Shown here: in pieces, positions 51,977-63,035 of the stretch
Position numbering within the stretch: the first letter of the stretch is position 1
Layout: each line of letters opens with the position of its first letter
Origin: Pseudoalteromonas sp. GCY
GTDB taxonomy: Bacteria > Pseudomonadota > Gammaproteobacteria > Enterobacterales > Alteromonadaceae
Length of the DNA: 64,000 bases
NCBI RefSeq assembly: GCF_016695175.1
Contig: NZ_CP068023.1
Span: forward strand, 43,501 to 107,500
Direction of reading: 5' to 3'
The notes under the pieces: generated by a model
Seen by the model: the letters and a program-made list of their open reading frames with translations, nothing else
The model's database searches: none
What the model was told of the DNA's origin: nothing
Program-made: the position numbers and the translations under genes

Positions 51977-53371
51977 TTATTTCCCTGCCATTTTCGTTTT
52001 GGCGTCGGCAGCCATTAAGGCAAATACGGCGTATGCCGCGGTATTTTGCTTTAATTTTGCTGGATCGACTTTATCAAGTGTGTCATCAGCAGTGTGGTGA
52101 TAATCAAAGTAATCCGTGCCATCTTGGTGTAAAGCAAAGATGGGAGCCGATGTGGCATTTTTCAGCGGAATTAAATCAGGACCACCATGTGCGCTATTTT
52201 TGCCAATATAAGTAACGCCGAGTGGTGCCAACTGCTTTGCAATTTCACGTACAACCGGTAAAGAGGCGGCATTTACGTTTGATTCAAATGCATACACTAC
52301 GTCCGCACCAAAATCGGACTCGGACGCGGCTACGATGCGGTCTAATTCTGCCTGATGCTTTTTAAAGTAGGCTTTTGCTCCCCAAAGACCTAGCTCTTCT
52401 GCAGCAAATAGGACTACGCGGACACTACGTTTAGGGCGTTTTACATCGGCAATATGTTTCGCTGCTGCCATTGTTAACGCAACACCCGCGCCATCATCGA
52501 GCGCACCAGTACCCAGATCCCAAGAGTCTAAATGGCCACCAATCAAGACATATTGCTCTGGAAATTCGGTGCCCGTGAATTCACCGATGACGTTGTAACT
52601 GGTTCCTTCACCTAAGTCCTCGGTTTGAATATTTAGCGCGACTTTAACGGCATGACCTGAGTTGATAAGGCGTGCTAGCTGATCCGCGTCTGGGTTCGCA
52701 ACTGCAGTTGACGGGATCTTTGTCACTCCCGCTTTATAGTGACTGCCGCCAGTGTGCGCGAAGCGGTGGTGGCTGGTACTGACTGAGCGCATCATATAGG
52801 CGATAGCGCCTTTTTTAGCTGCTTCTACGGCGCCGCTATTACGAGCTCTTACCGCGGGTCCATAGCCATTACCATCAATATCGCGGTTCATGCGGTAGTT
52901 AATAAAGGCTATTTTACCTTTTAAGCTATTGTCTGGCGCGGCAATAAGCTCATCGAGGGTTTCAAATAAAACCACCTCACCACTTAGCCCATCTTTTGGT
53001 GTGCTAACGCTGTTACCGAGCGCAGTAAGGTGCAGTGGTTGTTCGCTCGGTATCAGTATTTTTGCAGACTCATGGTAGCGGCGCCATTCAGGAAAGGTCG
53101 CTTCCTCAAGCCAGACTTTGTCAAAGCCCAGCTGCTCAAATTGTTTCTTTGCCCAAGCTACCGCTTTTTTATCATTTTCGGTACCCGGTAAGCGTGGGCC
53201 TACTTCTGTGGTGAGGGATTCCAGTAATTGCCAGCTTAGGTTGCTGTGGCTTGCCGCTTCTCTGACTTGTTTAACTTGTTCTAGTTGTTGTGTAGTAAAT
53301 TCTTCGGCTTGCAGTGCTGTGCTCAAACCTGCGCTTAATAAACCAAATGCCAATAGTGATTTAAACTTCAT
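51977..53371 (-). CDS. Secreted M28 family zinc aminopeptidase
   Basis: The protein of 464 residues (ATG 53371, AAGGA upstream) has a signal peptide (MKFKSLLAFGLLSAGLSTALQA). A PA insert lies in the middle, and the zinc site is visible: His and Asp in GGHLDSWD, Asp in GALDDGAG, Glu-Glu in AAEELGLWG, Asp in SDFGAD and His in HHTADDTLD. The earlier frame to 53461 is not needed. It should remove N-terminal residues from peptides in the periplasm or outside. It is transcribed alone. Confidence 0.93.
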   Translation of the reverse strand: MKFKSLLAFGLLSAGLSTALQAEEFTTQQLEQVKQVREAASHSNLSWQLLESLTTEVGPRLPGTENDKKAVAWAKKQFEQLGFDKVWLEEATFPEWRRYHESAKILIPSEQPLHLTALGNSVSTPKDGLSGEVVLFETLDELIAAPDNSLKGKIAFINYRMNRDIDGNGYGPAVRARNSGAVEAAKKGAIAYMMRSVSTSHHRFAHTGGSHYKAGVTKIPSTAVANPDADQLARLINSGHAVKVALNIQTEDLGEGTSYNVIGEFTGTEFPEQYVLIGGHLDSWDLGTGALDDGAGVALTMAAAKHIADVKRPKRSVRVVLFAAEELGLWGAKAYFKKHQAELDRIVAASESDFGADVVYAFESNVNAASLPVVREIAKQLAPLGVTYIGKNSAHGGPDLIPLKNATSAPIFALHQDGTDYFDYHHTADDTLDKVDPAKLKQNTAAYAVFALMAADAKTKMAGK

Positions 53372-53561
53372 GATAATCCTTGGTAAAAATGGAGTTACCA
53401 AGCGATTAAAGCATAAATTGTGATGTAAGTCCGTGTATTGCGATGAGGAAAATTCATCCACAATCTAGGGCGCTTTATCTTGGAATAATAGGGTAAAGCG
53501 GTTAGCGAATTTACACATTTGGTATAAAATACGCGATTAAGATAGCGAATAGGAAAGCACT

Positions 53562-54944
53562 GTGTCGATCACTTCATTTTCTCAATTACCTCTAAACCAA
53601 GCGCTTGCTCAGCGCCTTGTAGATCTTAACTACATGGTGCCAACGGCAGTACAATCTGTGAGTTTAGCGCCGGCGCTGACTGGACGAGATATAGTCGTGA
53701 AAGGGAAAACCGGATCTGGTAAAACACTGGTGTTTTCACTTGTGCTGCTGAATAAGTTGCAGCCCGAGTGCAATGAGGTTCAAGCTTTGGTATTGTGCCC
53801 AACGAGAGAGTTGGCTGACCAAGTGGCGCAAGAGATCAGAAAAGTTGCGGCTTTAATTGGTAACGTTAAAGTGCAAACACTTTGCGGAGGAACGCCAATT
53901 GAACCTCAAACTCGGGCGTTACAACATGGCGCGCATATTGTTGTTGGTACACCTGGTCGGGTTGAAGAGCATGTTTTTAATGGCTCACTCATGCTGACTG
54001 AAACGCAGACTGTGGTATTCGACGAAGCCGATCAGATGTTGGATATGGGCTTTACTGAAACGCTAGAAAGCATTCTAGTGTATGTGCCTGAAGTTCGACA
54101 AACACTGATGTTTAGTGCGACTTACCCAGACAAGATCATGAAACTGGCGAAGCAATATATGCGTGAGCCAGAGTTTGTTGAAGCGAAAGAAGAACAAGCA
54201 CACCACAGCATTAAGCAAACCTTTTATAAATTAGACAACAATAGAATGCGCTTTAACGCGCTGAGAGTGCTGTTAATGCAGCACCAGCCGCAAAGCTGTA
54301 TCGTTTTTTGTAATACCAAAGCTGAGACTAAGCGACTATTCGAAGAATTACGTCAAACCGGACTTGCTTGCGTCGAGTTACATGGCGATTTAGATCAAGG
54401 TGCACGTGAGTGGTCATTGCTCACTTTTGCCAATAAGAGTGCCAATATTTTAGTTGCCACTGACGTTGCCGCTCGAGGGCTCGACGTTGAGGAAGTTGAG
54501 CTTGTGGTTAACTATCATTTGGCACTTGAGCCGCAAACGCATATTCACCGTGTTGGTCGTACGGGTCGGGGTGAGCATAAAGGTATCGCAGTATCTCTTT
54601 ATGGAGAAAAAGAAGCCTTCAAAATAAAACAGTTGGCGGAAATATATGGTCAAGAGCTAAAACATGGCACGTTGCCGGGTCATTCACTGCTCGAAAAACC
54701 AGCCTATAAGTCGAATATGGTGACCCTAATGATTGAAGGCGGAAAGCAGCAAAAACTCCGCAAAGGAGATATCGTAGGCAGTTTGACGGGTGAAGAGGGC
54801 ATAAGCTTTAAGCAAATTGGTAAAATCAATATTTATGATGTGCAAACATTCGTGGCTGTAAAACGCGAGGCAGTGAAGCCTGCACTACGTAAGCTTAACA
54901 ATAGTAAGATTAAAAATAAGCGCTATAAAGCCTTACGTGCTTAA
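53562..54944 (+). CDS. dbpA: ATP-dependent RNA helicase DbpA
   Basis: The 460-residue DEAD-box protein has the Q motif region, Walker A GKTGSGKT, the VVFDEADQMLDMGF box, SAT in LMFSATYP and the HRVGRTGRG motif VI. The C-terminal DbpA RNA-binding domain (MVTLMIEGGKQQKLRKGDIVGSLTGEEG) binds hairpin 92 of 23S rRNA. The size is exactly that of typical DbpA. The start is GTG at 53562 with AGGA upstream. It helps assemble the large ribosomal subunit. The end overlaps the convergent DnaJ-like gene by 12 bases. Confidence 0.95.
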   Translation: MSITSFSQLPLNQALAQRLVDLNYMVPTAVQSVSLAPALTGRDIVVKGKTGSGKTLVFSLVLLNKLQPECNEVQALVLCPTRELADQVAQEIRKVAALIGNVKVQTLCGGTPIEPQTRALQHGAHIVVGTPGRVEEHVFNGSLMLTETQTVVFDEADQMLDMGFTETLESILVYVPEVRQTLMFSATYPDKIMKLAKQYMREPEFVEAKEEQAHHSIKQTFYKLDNNRMRFNALRVLLMQHQPQSCIVFCNTKAETKRLFEELRQTGLACVELHGDLDQGAREWSLLTFANKSANILVATDVAARGLDVEEVELVVNYHLALEPQTHIHRVGRTGRGEHKGIAVSLYGEKEAFKIKQLAEIYGQELKHGTLPGHSLLEKPAYKSNMVTLMIEGGKQQKLRKGDIVGSLTGEEGISFKQIGKINIYDVQTFVAVKREAVKPALRKLNNSKIKNKRYKALRA

Positions 54945-55517
54945 GGCCTGCTTGAGTATTTCATACTCGTTCATTAAGCGTTTGAAAGTCTCCTCATCAC
55001 CTGATTTATCCGGGTGATGAGTCAGGGCCTGTTTTCTCCAACATTGACTTAACATCCTGCGATCATAATCTTCAGAAAGTCTCCAGCGTGTTTTAATCGC
55101 GTTTAATTCGTCAGGTTTGATGGCAAGTTGCTGGCGAGCGCCATTAAATGCAAAGCGCTGCCAAAAGTTATCCAACAGAGCACTGACTTCTTCACTACTG
55201 GTTTCGTAATGCTGCCAGTCTAAATAGTAACTTCTGAGCGGATCATCTAATGCTAATTGGTGTTCATCTAATTGTGGAGCTAGATAAATATTGAGTGCTT
55301 CAACATGTAGATACTGGCCCTCAGCTAACACTTCTTGCTGAAGTTGATACAGGGCATTCATGATCAGGAAGTTACGTTTAAATAGATTTTTATTTTCATC
55401 TTCATCAAGGCGAGGTAGTTGCTGTTGTTCCATCAGAGCAGCGGCAAGAGTGTGTACTTTTAAAGATTGATTCTGACAAATTAGTCTAAAAATAACATCT
55501 GTTAGCGGATTGAACAT
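54933..55517 (-). CDS. DnaJ-related protein with C-terminal J domain
   Basis: The 194-residue protein has an N-terminal region of the DNAJ-related type (FNPLTDVIFRLICQNQSLKVHTLAAALMEQQQLP) and ends with a J domain: WRLSEDYDRRMLSQCWRKQALTHHPDKSGDEETFKRLMNEYEILKQAL, with the HPD motif that stimulates DnaK. It lacks the zinc domain of DnaJ. The partner DnaK is inferred. The gene converges with dbpA (12-base overlap) and diverges from the TPR hybrid kinase. Confidence 0.9.
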   Translation of the reverse strand: MFNPLTDVIFRLICQNQSLKVHTLAAALMEQQQLPRLDEDENKNLFKRNFLIMNALYQLQQEVLAEGQYLHVEALNIYLAPQLDEHQLALDDPLRSYYLDWQHYETSSEEVSALLDNFWQRFAFNGARQQLAIKPDELNAIKTRWRLSEDYDRRMLSQCWRKQALTHHPDKSGDEETFKRLMNEYEILKQALST

Positions 55518-55588
55518 TGTCGCCTCTTTAGTCTTGGTGTATCTTCACACTACCACGCAGACTAAATGATAAGCAATGGAGAGCAACA

Positions 55589-58423
55589 ATGAATTTATCG
55601 AGGCAACTAAAGCCATGGTCTGTGTTTGCCTGTTGTCTGTGTTTCTCCAGTTGTTTTCAAGTTAACGCCACACTAAATGATAGCCCCCTTGCTGAGCGCA
55701 TCTCAGAGGTGGAGCAAACCACCAATTGGCAACAACAAAAAACGCTGGGCACCGAGTTGCTCGCGGAACAACAACTGGGAAAGGCAAGAAAAGTAGAGCT
55801 TTTGCTTAGCCTAGGTAAGTCTGCTTTTAAACAAAATCAATTCAAAGATGCACTCGTTTTTCTCAATCAGTTAGAGTTGATAACGCAATCAGATAGACTG
55901 AGTGACAACCATTTTACAGCAGTGAAGGTTCAAGGGATCTGCTACTTTTACCTCGGTCATTATCAACAGGCAATCGAGTTTTACTCACGAGCATTAGCGC
56001 TAGCTGAGCAACGTAATGTCCCCATAGAAATGGCCAATTTACATAGTAATTTGGGTCTAGCGTATTTTAATAGCTTCACACTGGATTTAGCACTACATAA
56101 TTATTTAAAAGCTGATGAGCTTTACCAAGAGTTTGGCGATGCTCAAGATCATGCCGATATTTTACTAAATATATCGGGTGTTTATATTCGTCAAGGTGCC
56201 TATGACAAAGCGGAAGAAATGCTCCATGAAGCCCTAAACGCATTCGTCGAGTTAAACGATGAATATGGTGTTGCGCTAGCTCAGGCAGATCTTGGTGTGC
56301 TATACACTGAGACTAAACGCCCCGCGCTTGCCAAAGCGTCATACCAAGCAGCAATTGCTTATTATGAAGCGCAGAATGACGTCCGCCACTTGTCATTTGA
56401 ATATGGCAATCTTGCCTTATTGAGCTATTCACAAAACCAATTAGAACTAGCCGAAAAAGAAGCCAACTTTGCGCTCTATTATGCTGAAAAGGCTCAGAAT
56501 CCTGCCAACCTTATGGAAGCCCAATTTACCTTAGCACAAATCTTCTTCGCTCAAGGGCGGCTGACAGAAGCCCTGACTAATGCAGAACAAAGTTTAGCGG
56601 CTAGTCGAGTTATGCATGAACAGAAAAGAGAACGTATGGCACTTCGTTTGCTAGCTCTGATTGAGGCGGCACAAGGAAATATTAAGCGCGCTAGAGACTA
56701 TGACTCACAAAATTTGGAAGCGCAAAACCGCTTGATGAATGATGACATGCTGAAACGGATTAATGACTATCGTGCTAAGTATGAGGCCAGTGAGCTTTCT
56801 CGAGAAGTCGAAGTGCTCAAGCAAGAACAAAAATTACAGCTATTGAAAGAGGAGCAGCGCAGCCAGTTACAATTGTTGGGTGTTATCATCGCGCTATTAA
56901 CCTTACTGACAACTTTCGCACTCTATCGACGTAAGGTTGAGCAAAGAGCAAAACTGGAGTTAAGCCAAAAAGTGGCATTAAGAACATCTGAGCTTCAGCA
57001 AAAAGCGGATGAGTTAAAAGCGGCCAATCAAGTGAAAAGTCAATTTCTGGCAAACATGAGCCATGAAATCAGAACGCCACTTACTACGGTGCTGGGACAC
57101 GCAGAAGACTTGTTGGTCGAACAAGATTTAAATGCTCAGGCACAAGCATCGGTCAGAACTATTTATAATCAAGGATTGCATTTACGCGATCTCGTCAATG
57201 ATATTTTGGATTTAAGTCGAATCGAAGCCGAGCGGTTAGAGCTAGAAGCGACGGAATTTTCGGTAAGCAGCTTACTTGCTGACTTATGTGATATGTTTCA
57301 ACAAAATATACAGAGTAAGCAATTGGAGTTTATCGTCTGTGATCAGGTAAGGGCTAACGCTTACGTGCGTCTAGATTACATTCGAGTAAAACAAATACTG
57401 ATAAACTTGCTAAGTAATGCCCTAAAGTTTACCGAAAAAGGCCGTATTGAATTGGCGGTATCTGAAACGCACCATGGTTTACAGTTTGTGGTGAAGGACA
57501 CTGGCATTGGCATGACTGAGCAGCAGATAGGCCGAATTTTTGATAATTTCCAACAAGCTGACAACAGTATAACAAGGCGCTTTGGTGGCTCTGGGCTCGG
57601 ATTAAGCTTGTCGAGCCAGCTTGCTCACATGATGAATGGTGAAATCAAAGTACAAAGTGTTGTCGATCATGGCAGTGTTTTCTCCTTCAATGTCCCTTGT
57701 ACGGTTTACCTCAATACGGCTATTGCCGAAATTCAAGAGCCGCAGTCCAAGCAACCTTTGCTCTCAGGTACGGTGCTGGTTGTGGAAGATCACCCAGAGA
57801 ATCGGCAACTATTCTCTCGCATGATTGAGCGAACGGGGGCGACGGTTATTGTAGCCGAAAATGGTGCTCGAGCGGTTGAACAGTGTCTTAGTGACTTTCC
57901 TGATTTGGTGCTTATGGACATTCAAATGCCAAGAATGGACGGGGTCGAGGCACTTCGGATCATTCGCTCGGCGGGCTACTCTGGTCCAATATACGCGTTA
58001 ACCGCTAATGTACTGATGGAAGAGGTAAAATCATATATTGATTCAGGATTTAATGGTCATATTGGCAAGCCGATTAATAAAAATGAATTATTAGCCGTAT
58101 TGAATACGCATTTAAACTTTGAGTCTGACGGCAAAGCGTATGAACTTAATATTGATTTATCGGATTTGCGAGATAGTTTCGCAAGCACTTTTGAGCAAGA
58201 GCGCTACTTGCTGATTGATGCTTGGCAAAACAAAGACCTGATCACACTTCAGACTATTTGTCATAAGCTGGCGGGGGCGGCATCTATGTTTGAATTTCCG
58301 GAGCTTGCGAGTATCGCTATAGAATTTGAGAAAGTATTAAAGCAAGGGGGCGAAGATCAATTTCAATCTTTGTTTTTAGCAATGTGTGATCAGTTAAAGT
58401 CTCAAGAATCATTAGCCTCCTAA
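55589..58423 (+). CDS. TPR-containing hybrid histidine kinase with receiver and Hpt
   Basis: This 944-residue protein begins with a signal peptide (cleavage near FQVNA) and about nine tetratricopeptide repeats (60-390), then a coiled coil, a membrane helix ([18 protein letters not shown], about 427-447), HisKA with His492 in [10 protein letters not shown], HATPase_c ([26 protein letters not shown]), a receiver with Asp777 in [11 protein letters not shown] and a C-terminal Hpt domain with His892 in CHKLAGAA. A complete phosphorelay lies in one chain. The TPR part is in the periplasm and should detect a protein or peptide. The output regulator is elsewhere. Confidence 0.93.
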   Translation: MNLSRQLKPWSVFACCLCFSSCFQVNATLNDSPLAERISEVEQTTNWQQQKTLGTELLAEQQLGKARKVELLLSLGKSAFKQNQFKDALVFLNQLELITQSDRLSDNHFTAVKVQGICYFYLGHYQQAIEFYSRALALAEQRNVPIEMANLHSNLGLAYFNSFTLDLALHNYLKADELYQEFGDAQDHADILLNISGVYIRQGAYDKAEEMLHEALNAFVELNDEYGVALAQADLGVLYTETKRPALAKASYQAAIAYYEAQNDVRHLSFEYGNLALLSYSQNQLELAEKEANFALYYAEKAQNPANLMEAQFTLAQIFFAQGRLTEALTNAEQSLAASRVMHEQKRERMALRLLALIEAAQGNIKRARDYDSQNLEAQNRLMNDDMLKRINDYRAKYEASELSREVEVLKQEQKLQLLKEEQRSQLQLLGVIIALLTLLTTFALYRRKVEQRAKLELSQKVALRTSELQQKADELKAANQVKSQFLANMSHEIRTPLTTVLGHAEDLLVEQDLNAQAQASVRTIYNQGLHLRDLVNDILDLSRIEAERLELEATEFSVSSLLADLCDMFQQNIQSKQLEFIVCDQVRANAYVRLDYIRVKQILINLLSNALKFTEKGRIELAVSETHHGLQFVVKDTGIGMTEQQIGRIFDNFQQADNSITRRFGGSGLGLSLSSQLAHMMNGEIKVQSVVDHGSVFSFNVPCTVYLNTAIAEIQEPQSKQPLLSGTVLVVEDHPENRQLFSRMIERTGATVIVAENGARAVEQCLSDFPDLVLMDIQMPRMDGVEALRIIRSAGYSGPIYALTANVLMEEVKSYIDSGFNGHIGKPINKNELLAVLNTHLNFESDGKAYELNIDLSDLRDSFASTFEQERYLLIDAWQNKDLITLQTICHKLAGAASMFEFPELASIAIEFEKVLKQGGEDQFQSLFLAMCDQLKSQESLAS

Positions 58424-59682
58424 AATAACTCTATATCGTCTGAATCTTCCAGCTTTAAATTGTCAGGTTGCTTAACATCACTGATTGATACACGGGAGCT
58501 GTCTGTTCTGGTATCTAGTTCTGGGGTGTAGTCGGTGATTTTAAAAATAGACAGTTTTTCATGAATGCTTTGCGAGAGGGCTATAAGGTCGCGATTGGAA
58601 ACGGCCTGTATTTTTGTACTTGAAAGTGCATCGGAATTTAGGTGTACCATAGACTCTATACTTTCTTGAGCAGCGTCAGAAGCTTGCTTCTGCTCTCCAA
58701 CTTGTTGATGAATGTCATGAGACATTTGATTGATAGAAAGCATCGCGTTTTCTATTTCATCCACTTCTTTTGTAGAAGCTTCGCTTAATTTTACCGTGTT
58801 ATCAGTTTCCTTTAGCGCCGCTTGCATCAGCGCATAAACAGAATCTGTGCTTGATTGTATTTTTCTAATTACTTGGCTTACTTCCTTGGTAGATTGACTC
58901 GTTCTTGCTGCGAGATTACGAACTTCATCAGCAACGACGGCAAAGCCTCGCCCTAGCTCGCCTGCTCGTGCGGCCTCAATTGCGGCATTCAGCGCAAGTA
59001 AGTTGGTTTGCTCTGCAATACCATTAATTACTTCAAGCACAGAACTAATTTCATTGCTGTCAGTTTTGAGTAACTCTATTTGTTCACTGGTTTTTTTGAT
59101 GTTATCTGCAAGTGTTAGCAGGCTTTCTTGACTTTTATCGGTATCTAATCGGGTCTGTTTCACTGCCGTTGTGGCGTTTTCTACAGATGCGTAGATCTGC
59201 TCTAAGCTAGTATCTAAACGCGCAGAAATCTCTAGCATAGACTGTATCGAGGTGGCTAAGTATTCACCGTGAGTATGTTGTAGCGTCGCCTTTTGTGTCA
59301 TGGATGCATAGGTATCTCTTAAGCTATCTGCCATTGGGTGAAGTCGAGAAGAAGATGCGTACACTTCACTAATTATATGTTCTATAACGGCGAAGCAATC
59401 ATTCATTAGTAGGCAGGACTTGGAAATATTCTTATCTTGTTCGTTAAAGCGATACGTTAGGTCGACACCATTGTCACTGATAAAATTGCGAACTAGGTGT
59501 TCCATATGTTTTTCAGCGGAAAAAGCTTTTTTAAAACATAAGAATTGCAATAGTGCCCCCAGTGTTAAAGCACTAACTGCGACGGCTACTTTAGCCTCAT
59601 CAGAGGATAGTAAGGTAATTGCGAGTGTTACAGAAGCCAAGTTAAAAAGCGTGATAGCGGCAATAATACGACTCGGCTTCAT
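58420..59682 (-). CDS. Methyl-accepting chemotaxis protein without a large periplasmic domain
   Basis: The 420-residue protein has two adjoining membrane helices at its start ([20 protein letters not shown] and [19 protein letters not shown]) with only a short loop, a poorly conserved HAMP-like stretch and a chemoreceptor signalling domain whose tip reads [40 protein letters not shown]. It therefore probably senses an internal signal or membrane state. The C-terminal tail ([11 protein letters not shown]) lacks the CheR-binding NWETF. It converges with the hybrid kinase gene, with a 4-base overlap. Confidence 0.92.
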   Translation of the reverse strand: MKPSRIIAAITLFNLASVTLAITLLSSDEAKVAVAVSALTLGALLQFLCFKKAFSAEKHMEHLVRNFISDNGVDLTYRFNEQDKNISKSCLLMNDCFAVIEHIISEVYASSSRLHPMADSLRDTYASMTQKATLQHTHGEYLATSIQSMLEISARLDTSLEQIYASVENATTAVKQTRLDTDKSQESLLTLADNIKKTSEQIELLKTDSNEISSVLEVINGIAEQTNLLALNAAIEAARAGELGRGFAVVADEVRNLAARTSQSTKEVSQVIRKIQSSTDSVYALMQAALKETDNTVKLSEASTKEVDEIENAMLSINQMSHDIHQQVGEQKQASDAAQESIESMVHLNSDALSSTKIQAVSNRDLIALSQSIHEKLSIFKITDYTPELDTRTDSSRVSISDVKQPDNLKLEDSDDIELF

Positions 59683-59773
59683 TCTACGTCCCTAGGCTCA
59701 TTATTCAAATGCGTTTTAATTTTATAAGGTAGGTATAGAACAAAAACAGGAAGTTGGCGAACCTGAAATGCAA

Positions 59774-59795
59774 AAAGCCAGCATAAGCTGGCTTT
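59774..59795 (-). terminator. Rho-independent terminator of rho
   Basis: AAAGCCAGC (59774-59782) pairs perfectly with GCTGGCTTT (59787-59795) around an ATAA loop, then TT on the minus strand extends the arm's T run to five. It lies 25 bases downstream of the rho stop. A terminator of this type is fitting after the rho gene itself. Confidence 0.88.
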
Positions 59796-59819
59796 GCAAT
59801 AACTAGACTTGGAGTCTAA

Positions 59820-61079
59820 TTACTTACGACGCATTGAGTCGAAAAACTCATCGTTTGTTTTGCTCATGGAAAGCTTATCAATAAGGAATTCCATGGCATC
59901 GATCTCACTCATTTCATGAACAATCTTACGTAAGATCCACATTTTCTGAAGTTCATCAGTTTTCGTTAGCAGTTCTTCACGACGGGTACCAGAGCGGTTG
60001 AAGTCGATAGCTGGGAATACACGTTTTTCCGCAATCTTACGGTTTAGGTGTAGTTCCATGTTACCCGTACCTTTAAACTCTTCGTAGATAACTTCATCCA
60101 TCTTAGAGCCGGTATCGATAAGTGCCGTTGCGATGATGGTTAAGCTTCCGCCTTCCTCAACATTACGCGCAGCACCGAAGAAGCGCTTAGGCTTGTGAAG
60201 TGCATTGGCATCAACACCACCAGTTAATACTTTACCTGATGAAGGAATAACCGTGTTGTATGCTCGAGCAAGACGTGTAATTGAGTCAAGTAGAATAATA
60301 ACATCCTTCTTATGCTCAACTAAGCGTTTTGCTTTTTCGATTACCATTTCAGCTACCTGAACGTGGCGGTTAGCTGGTTCATCAAACGTAGAGGCAATAA
60401 CTTCACCTTGAACAAGGCGCTGCATCTCAGTTACTTCTTCCGGACGCTCATCGATAAGTAGTACCATCAAAGTTGCATCTGGGTTGTTGTATGTGATGGA
60501 CTGAGCAATGTTTTGTAGCAACATTGTCTTACCCGCTTTTGGTGGTGCAACGATAAGTGCACGTTGACCTTTACCGATTGGAGAAGCAAGGTCTAATACT
60601 CGAGCAGTAATATCTTCGGTACTACCATTACCTCGTTCCATTACCATACGCTCATTAGCATGAATAGGCGTTAGGTTTTCGAATAGGATTTTGGTACGAG
60701 AGTTTTCAGGCTTATCGAAGTTAACTTCATTAACTTTCAATAATGCAAAATATCTTTCGCCATCTTTTGGTGGTCTGATTAAACCAACGATGGTATCACC
60801 GGTACGCAGGCTGAAACGTCTAATCTGGCTCGGAGAAACATAAATATCATCAGGGCCAGCTAGGTAAGATGCTTCTGAAGAACGTAAAAAGCCGAAGCCA
60901 TCTTGTAAAATTTCTAAAACACCGCCGCCGTATATATTCTCGCCGCTTTTCGCGTGCGCTTTCAAAATAGCAAAGATAATATCTTGTTTTCTTAAACGAG
61001 CTACGTTTTCAAGTCCCATGGACTCAGCAAGTTTTACAAGTTCATTGATTGACTTGTCTTTTAATTCGCGTAAATGCAT
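59820..61079 (-). CDS. rho: Transcription termination factor Rho
   Basis: The 419-residue hexameric RNA helicase has the N-terminal Rho_N domain ([28 protein letters not shown]), the OSB RNA-binding fold ([10 protein letters not shown]), Walker A at 179-186 (PPKAGKTM), Walker [16 protein letters not shown], and the R-loop region [22 protein letters not shown]. Length equals E. coli Rho. It lies downstream of trxA in the same direction, the classical order. A terminator follows. Confidence 0.98.
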   Translation of the reverse strand: MHLRELKDKSINELVKLAESMGLENVARLRKQDIIFAILKAHAKSGENIYGGGVLEILQDGFGFLRSSEASYLAGPDDIYVSPSQIRRFSLRTGDTIVGLIRPPKDGERYFALLKVNEVNFDKPENSRTKILFENLTPIHANERMVMERGNGSTEDITARVLDLASPIGKGQRALIVAPPKAGKTMLLQNIAQSITYNNPDATLMVLLIDERPEEVTEMQRLVQGEVIASTFDEPANRHVQVAEMVIEKAKRLVEHKKDVIILLDSITRLARAYNTVIPSSGKVLTGGVDANALHKPKRFFGAARNVEEGGSLTIIATALIDTGSKMDEVIYEEFKGTGNMELHLNRKIAEKRVFPAIDFNRSGTRREELLTKTDELQKMWILRKIVHEMSEIDAMEFLIDKLSMSKTNDEFFDSMRRK

Positions 61080-61246
61080 ATTGGTGGGTTCTTTATTACA
61101 GTTGTCATTCTCGTTAGTTTCACGAGAGAGGTTGATTTGATAAAGCTTAAAGGTTTGTGGCTTTATAAGTTAGCAGCTAGGCGTCGGGTCGTCCAGTGTT
61201 TATACAAATTTTATTCTATTAAAAATGATATAGATCAGCTTCACAA

Positions 61247-61266
61247 CTGCGGCAGTTATGCCGCAG
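61247..61266 (-). terminator. Hairpin after trxA
   Basis: CTGCGGCA (61247-61254) pairs with TGCCGCAG (61259-61266) with a 4-base loop, 18 bases after the trxA stop on the minus strand. No long T run follows (TTGTGAAG), so termination into rho may be incomplete. Confidence 0.6.
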
Positions 61267-61284
61267 AGTGTCTAACAACCTGAA

Positions 61285-61611
61285 TTATAGGTTGTTTTCT
61301 AGGAACTCAACGAGTTGAGTCTTAGATAGAGCACCAACTTTAGTTGCTGCTACTGCACCATCTTTAAACAGTAATAGTGTTGGAATACCACGGATACCGT
61401 ACTTAGGTGGAGTACCTGAGTTTTGGTCGATATTTAGTTTGCCGATCGCTACGCGGTCACCGTGTGATTCTGCAACTTCATCAAGGATAGGCGCAATCAT
61501 CTTACAAGGGCCACACCATTCTGCCCAGAAATCTACTAGTACAGGCTTGTTAGATTTGATTACGTCAGCTTCAAAGCTGTCATCAGTTAGTTGGATAATT
61601 TTGTCGCTCAT
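61285..61611 (-). CDS. trxA: Thioredoxin 1
   Basis: The 108-residue protein is thioredoxin with the redox motif Trp32-Cys33-Gly-Pro-Cys36, the [12 protein letters not shown] block, the cis-proline in RGIPTLLLF and the GALSKTQL end. It reduces disulfides in cytoplasmic proteins and receives electrons from thioredoxin reductase. It is divergent from rhlB and upstream of rho, as in E. coli. Confidence 0.98.
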   Translation of the reverse strand: MSDKIIQLTDDSFEADVIKSNKPVLVDFWAEWCGPCKMIAPILDEVAESHGDRVAIGKLNIDQNSGTPPKYGIRGIPTLLLFKDGAVAATKVGALSKTQLVEFLENNL

Positions 61612-61702
61612 TACGCTCTCCGTTAGAATTAGGCGAAATATTTAATGCGTATTTAAACACTCTTGTTTCTTATTGCAAGTTTAAACGTTATGCTTTATTG
61701 CT

Positions 61703-62983
61703 ATGACTAAGACACATTTGACCAATAAAAAATTCAACGACTTTGCTTTAGCACCGGAAGTGGTCGCCGGTTTACAGGAAAATGGCTTCGAATTTTGTAC
61801 GCCAATCCAAGCAAAGTGTATACCTTACATCTGTGAAGGCCGCGATATCGCGGGCCAGGCACAAACTGGTACGGGCAAAACCCTTGCGTTTTTGACCGCG
61901 ACCTGTCATCGCCTATTGCAGACCAAAAAGGATAAAAAAACGCAACCTCGTGCAATTATTATGGCACCGACTCGAGAGTTGGCTATACAAATACATAAGG
62001 ACGCGCAAGTCATTGCGCCACGTTGTGATCTTAAGCTTGCCCTTGTATATGGTGGCGAAGATTACGAAAAACAACGGGCTCAACTGGAAAAAGGCGCGGA
62101 TATACTAATCGGAACGACTGGGCGTTTAATCGATTTTTATAAGCAGGGTGCTTATAACCTCAATGATATCGAAGTGGTTGTGCTAGATGAAGCAGACCGA
62201 ATGTTTGACTTAGGTTTTATCAAAGACATTCGCTATTTGTTCAATCGCATGCCAGGTCGTGAAGAGCGATTAAATCTATTATTCTCTGCAACACTTTCAT
62301 ACAGAGTGCAAGAGTTAGCATTCGAACACATGACCAACCCTATTCATGTACAAATTGAGCCAGATGTAAAAACGGGCAAGCGTATTCAAGAAGAGCTATT
62401 TCACCCGTCAACAGATGACAAAATCCCTTTACTGCTGACTTTGATTGAAGAAGAGTGGCCAGAGAAGGCAATCATTTTTGCTAATACTAAGCACAGCTGT
62501 GAAAACGTGTATGCATGGCTGAAAGCAGATGGCCACCGTGCTGGCTTGCTTACTGGCGATGTGAACCAAAAGAAACGCCAATCAATTTTAGCGCAGTTTA
62601 CGCGTGGCGATGTTGATTTACTGGTGGCGACTGATGTTGCTGCGCGTGGTTTACATATTCCTGAAGTAAGTCATGTGTTCAACTTTGACTTGCCGGATGA
62701 CAGAGAAGACTACGTTCACCGCATTGGTCGTACGGGTCGAGCTGGTGCATCTGGACATGCGATTAGTTTCGCGTGCGAGCAATACGCCTATAATTTACAT
62801 GAGATAGAGGAATACATAGAGCATGCAATTCCTGTTTCTCATTATGATAAAACAGCACTATTAACTGACTTGCGTGCGCCTCAAGTAAATAAACGTCGTC
62901 ATTCAGGCCATGGTAATAGTGGTAACAAGCAACGTGGTGGTGGTCGCCGAACAGGTGGCTATAGAAAACCACAATCCAAGTAA
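61703..62983 (+). CDS. rhlB: ATP-dependent RNA helicase RhlB
   Basis: The 426-residue DEAD-box helicase has the Walker [13 protein letters not shown] in [17 protein letters not shown] in LLFSATLS and motif [12 protein letters not shown]. The start [25 protein letters not shown] is typical of RhlB, and the C-terminal basic tail ([20 protein letters not shown]) is its RNA- or RNase E-binding part. It acts with RNase E in the degradosome. It is divergent from trxA and precedes gppA. Confidence 0.96.
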   Translation: MTKTHLTNKKFNDFALAPEVVAGLQENGFEFCTPIQAKCIPYICEGRDIAGQAQTGTGKTLAFLTATCHRLLQTKKDKKTQPRAIIMAPTRELAIQIHKDAQVIAPRCDLKLALVYGGEDYEKQRAQLEKGADILIGTTGRLIDFYKQGAYNLNDIEVVVLDEADRMFDLGFIKDIRYLFNRMPGREERLNLLFSATLSYRVQELAFEHMTNPIHVQIEPDVKTGKRIQEELFHPSTDDKIPLLLTLIEEEWPEKAIIFANTKHSCENVYAWLKADGHRAGLLTGDVNQKKRQSILAQFTRGDVDLLVATDVAARGLHIPEVSHVFNFDLPDDREDYVHRIGRTGRAGASGHAISFACEQYAYNLHEIEEYIEHAIPVSHYDKTALLTDLRAPQVNKRRHSGHGNSGNKQRGGGRRTGGYRKPQSK

Positions 62984-63035
62984 ACTTGGATAGTAAAGTA
63001 GTAAGCGCTTAAAGCGATTTGTTGAGGTTTAAAAA

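Noticed and set aside
61080..61284. A RhoL-like leader peptide between trxA and rho
   Set aside because: I found no short frame with a ribosome-binding site on the minus strand; only a hairpin is clear.
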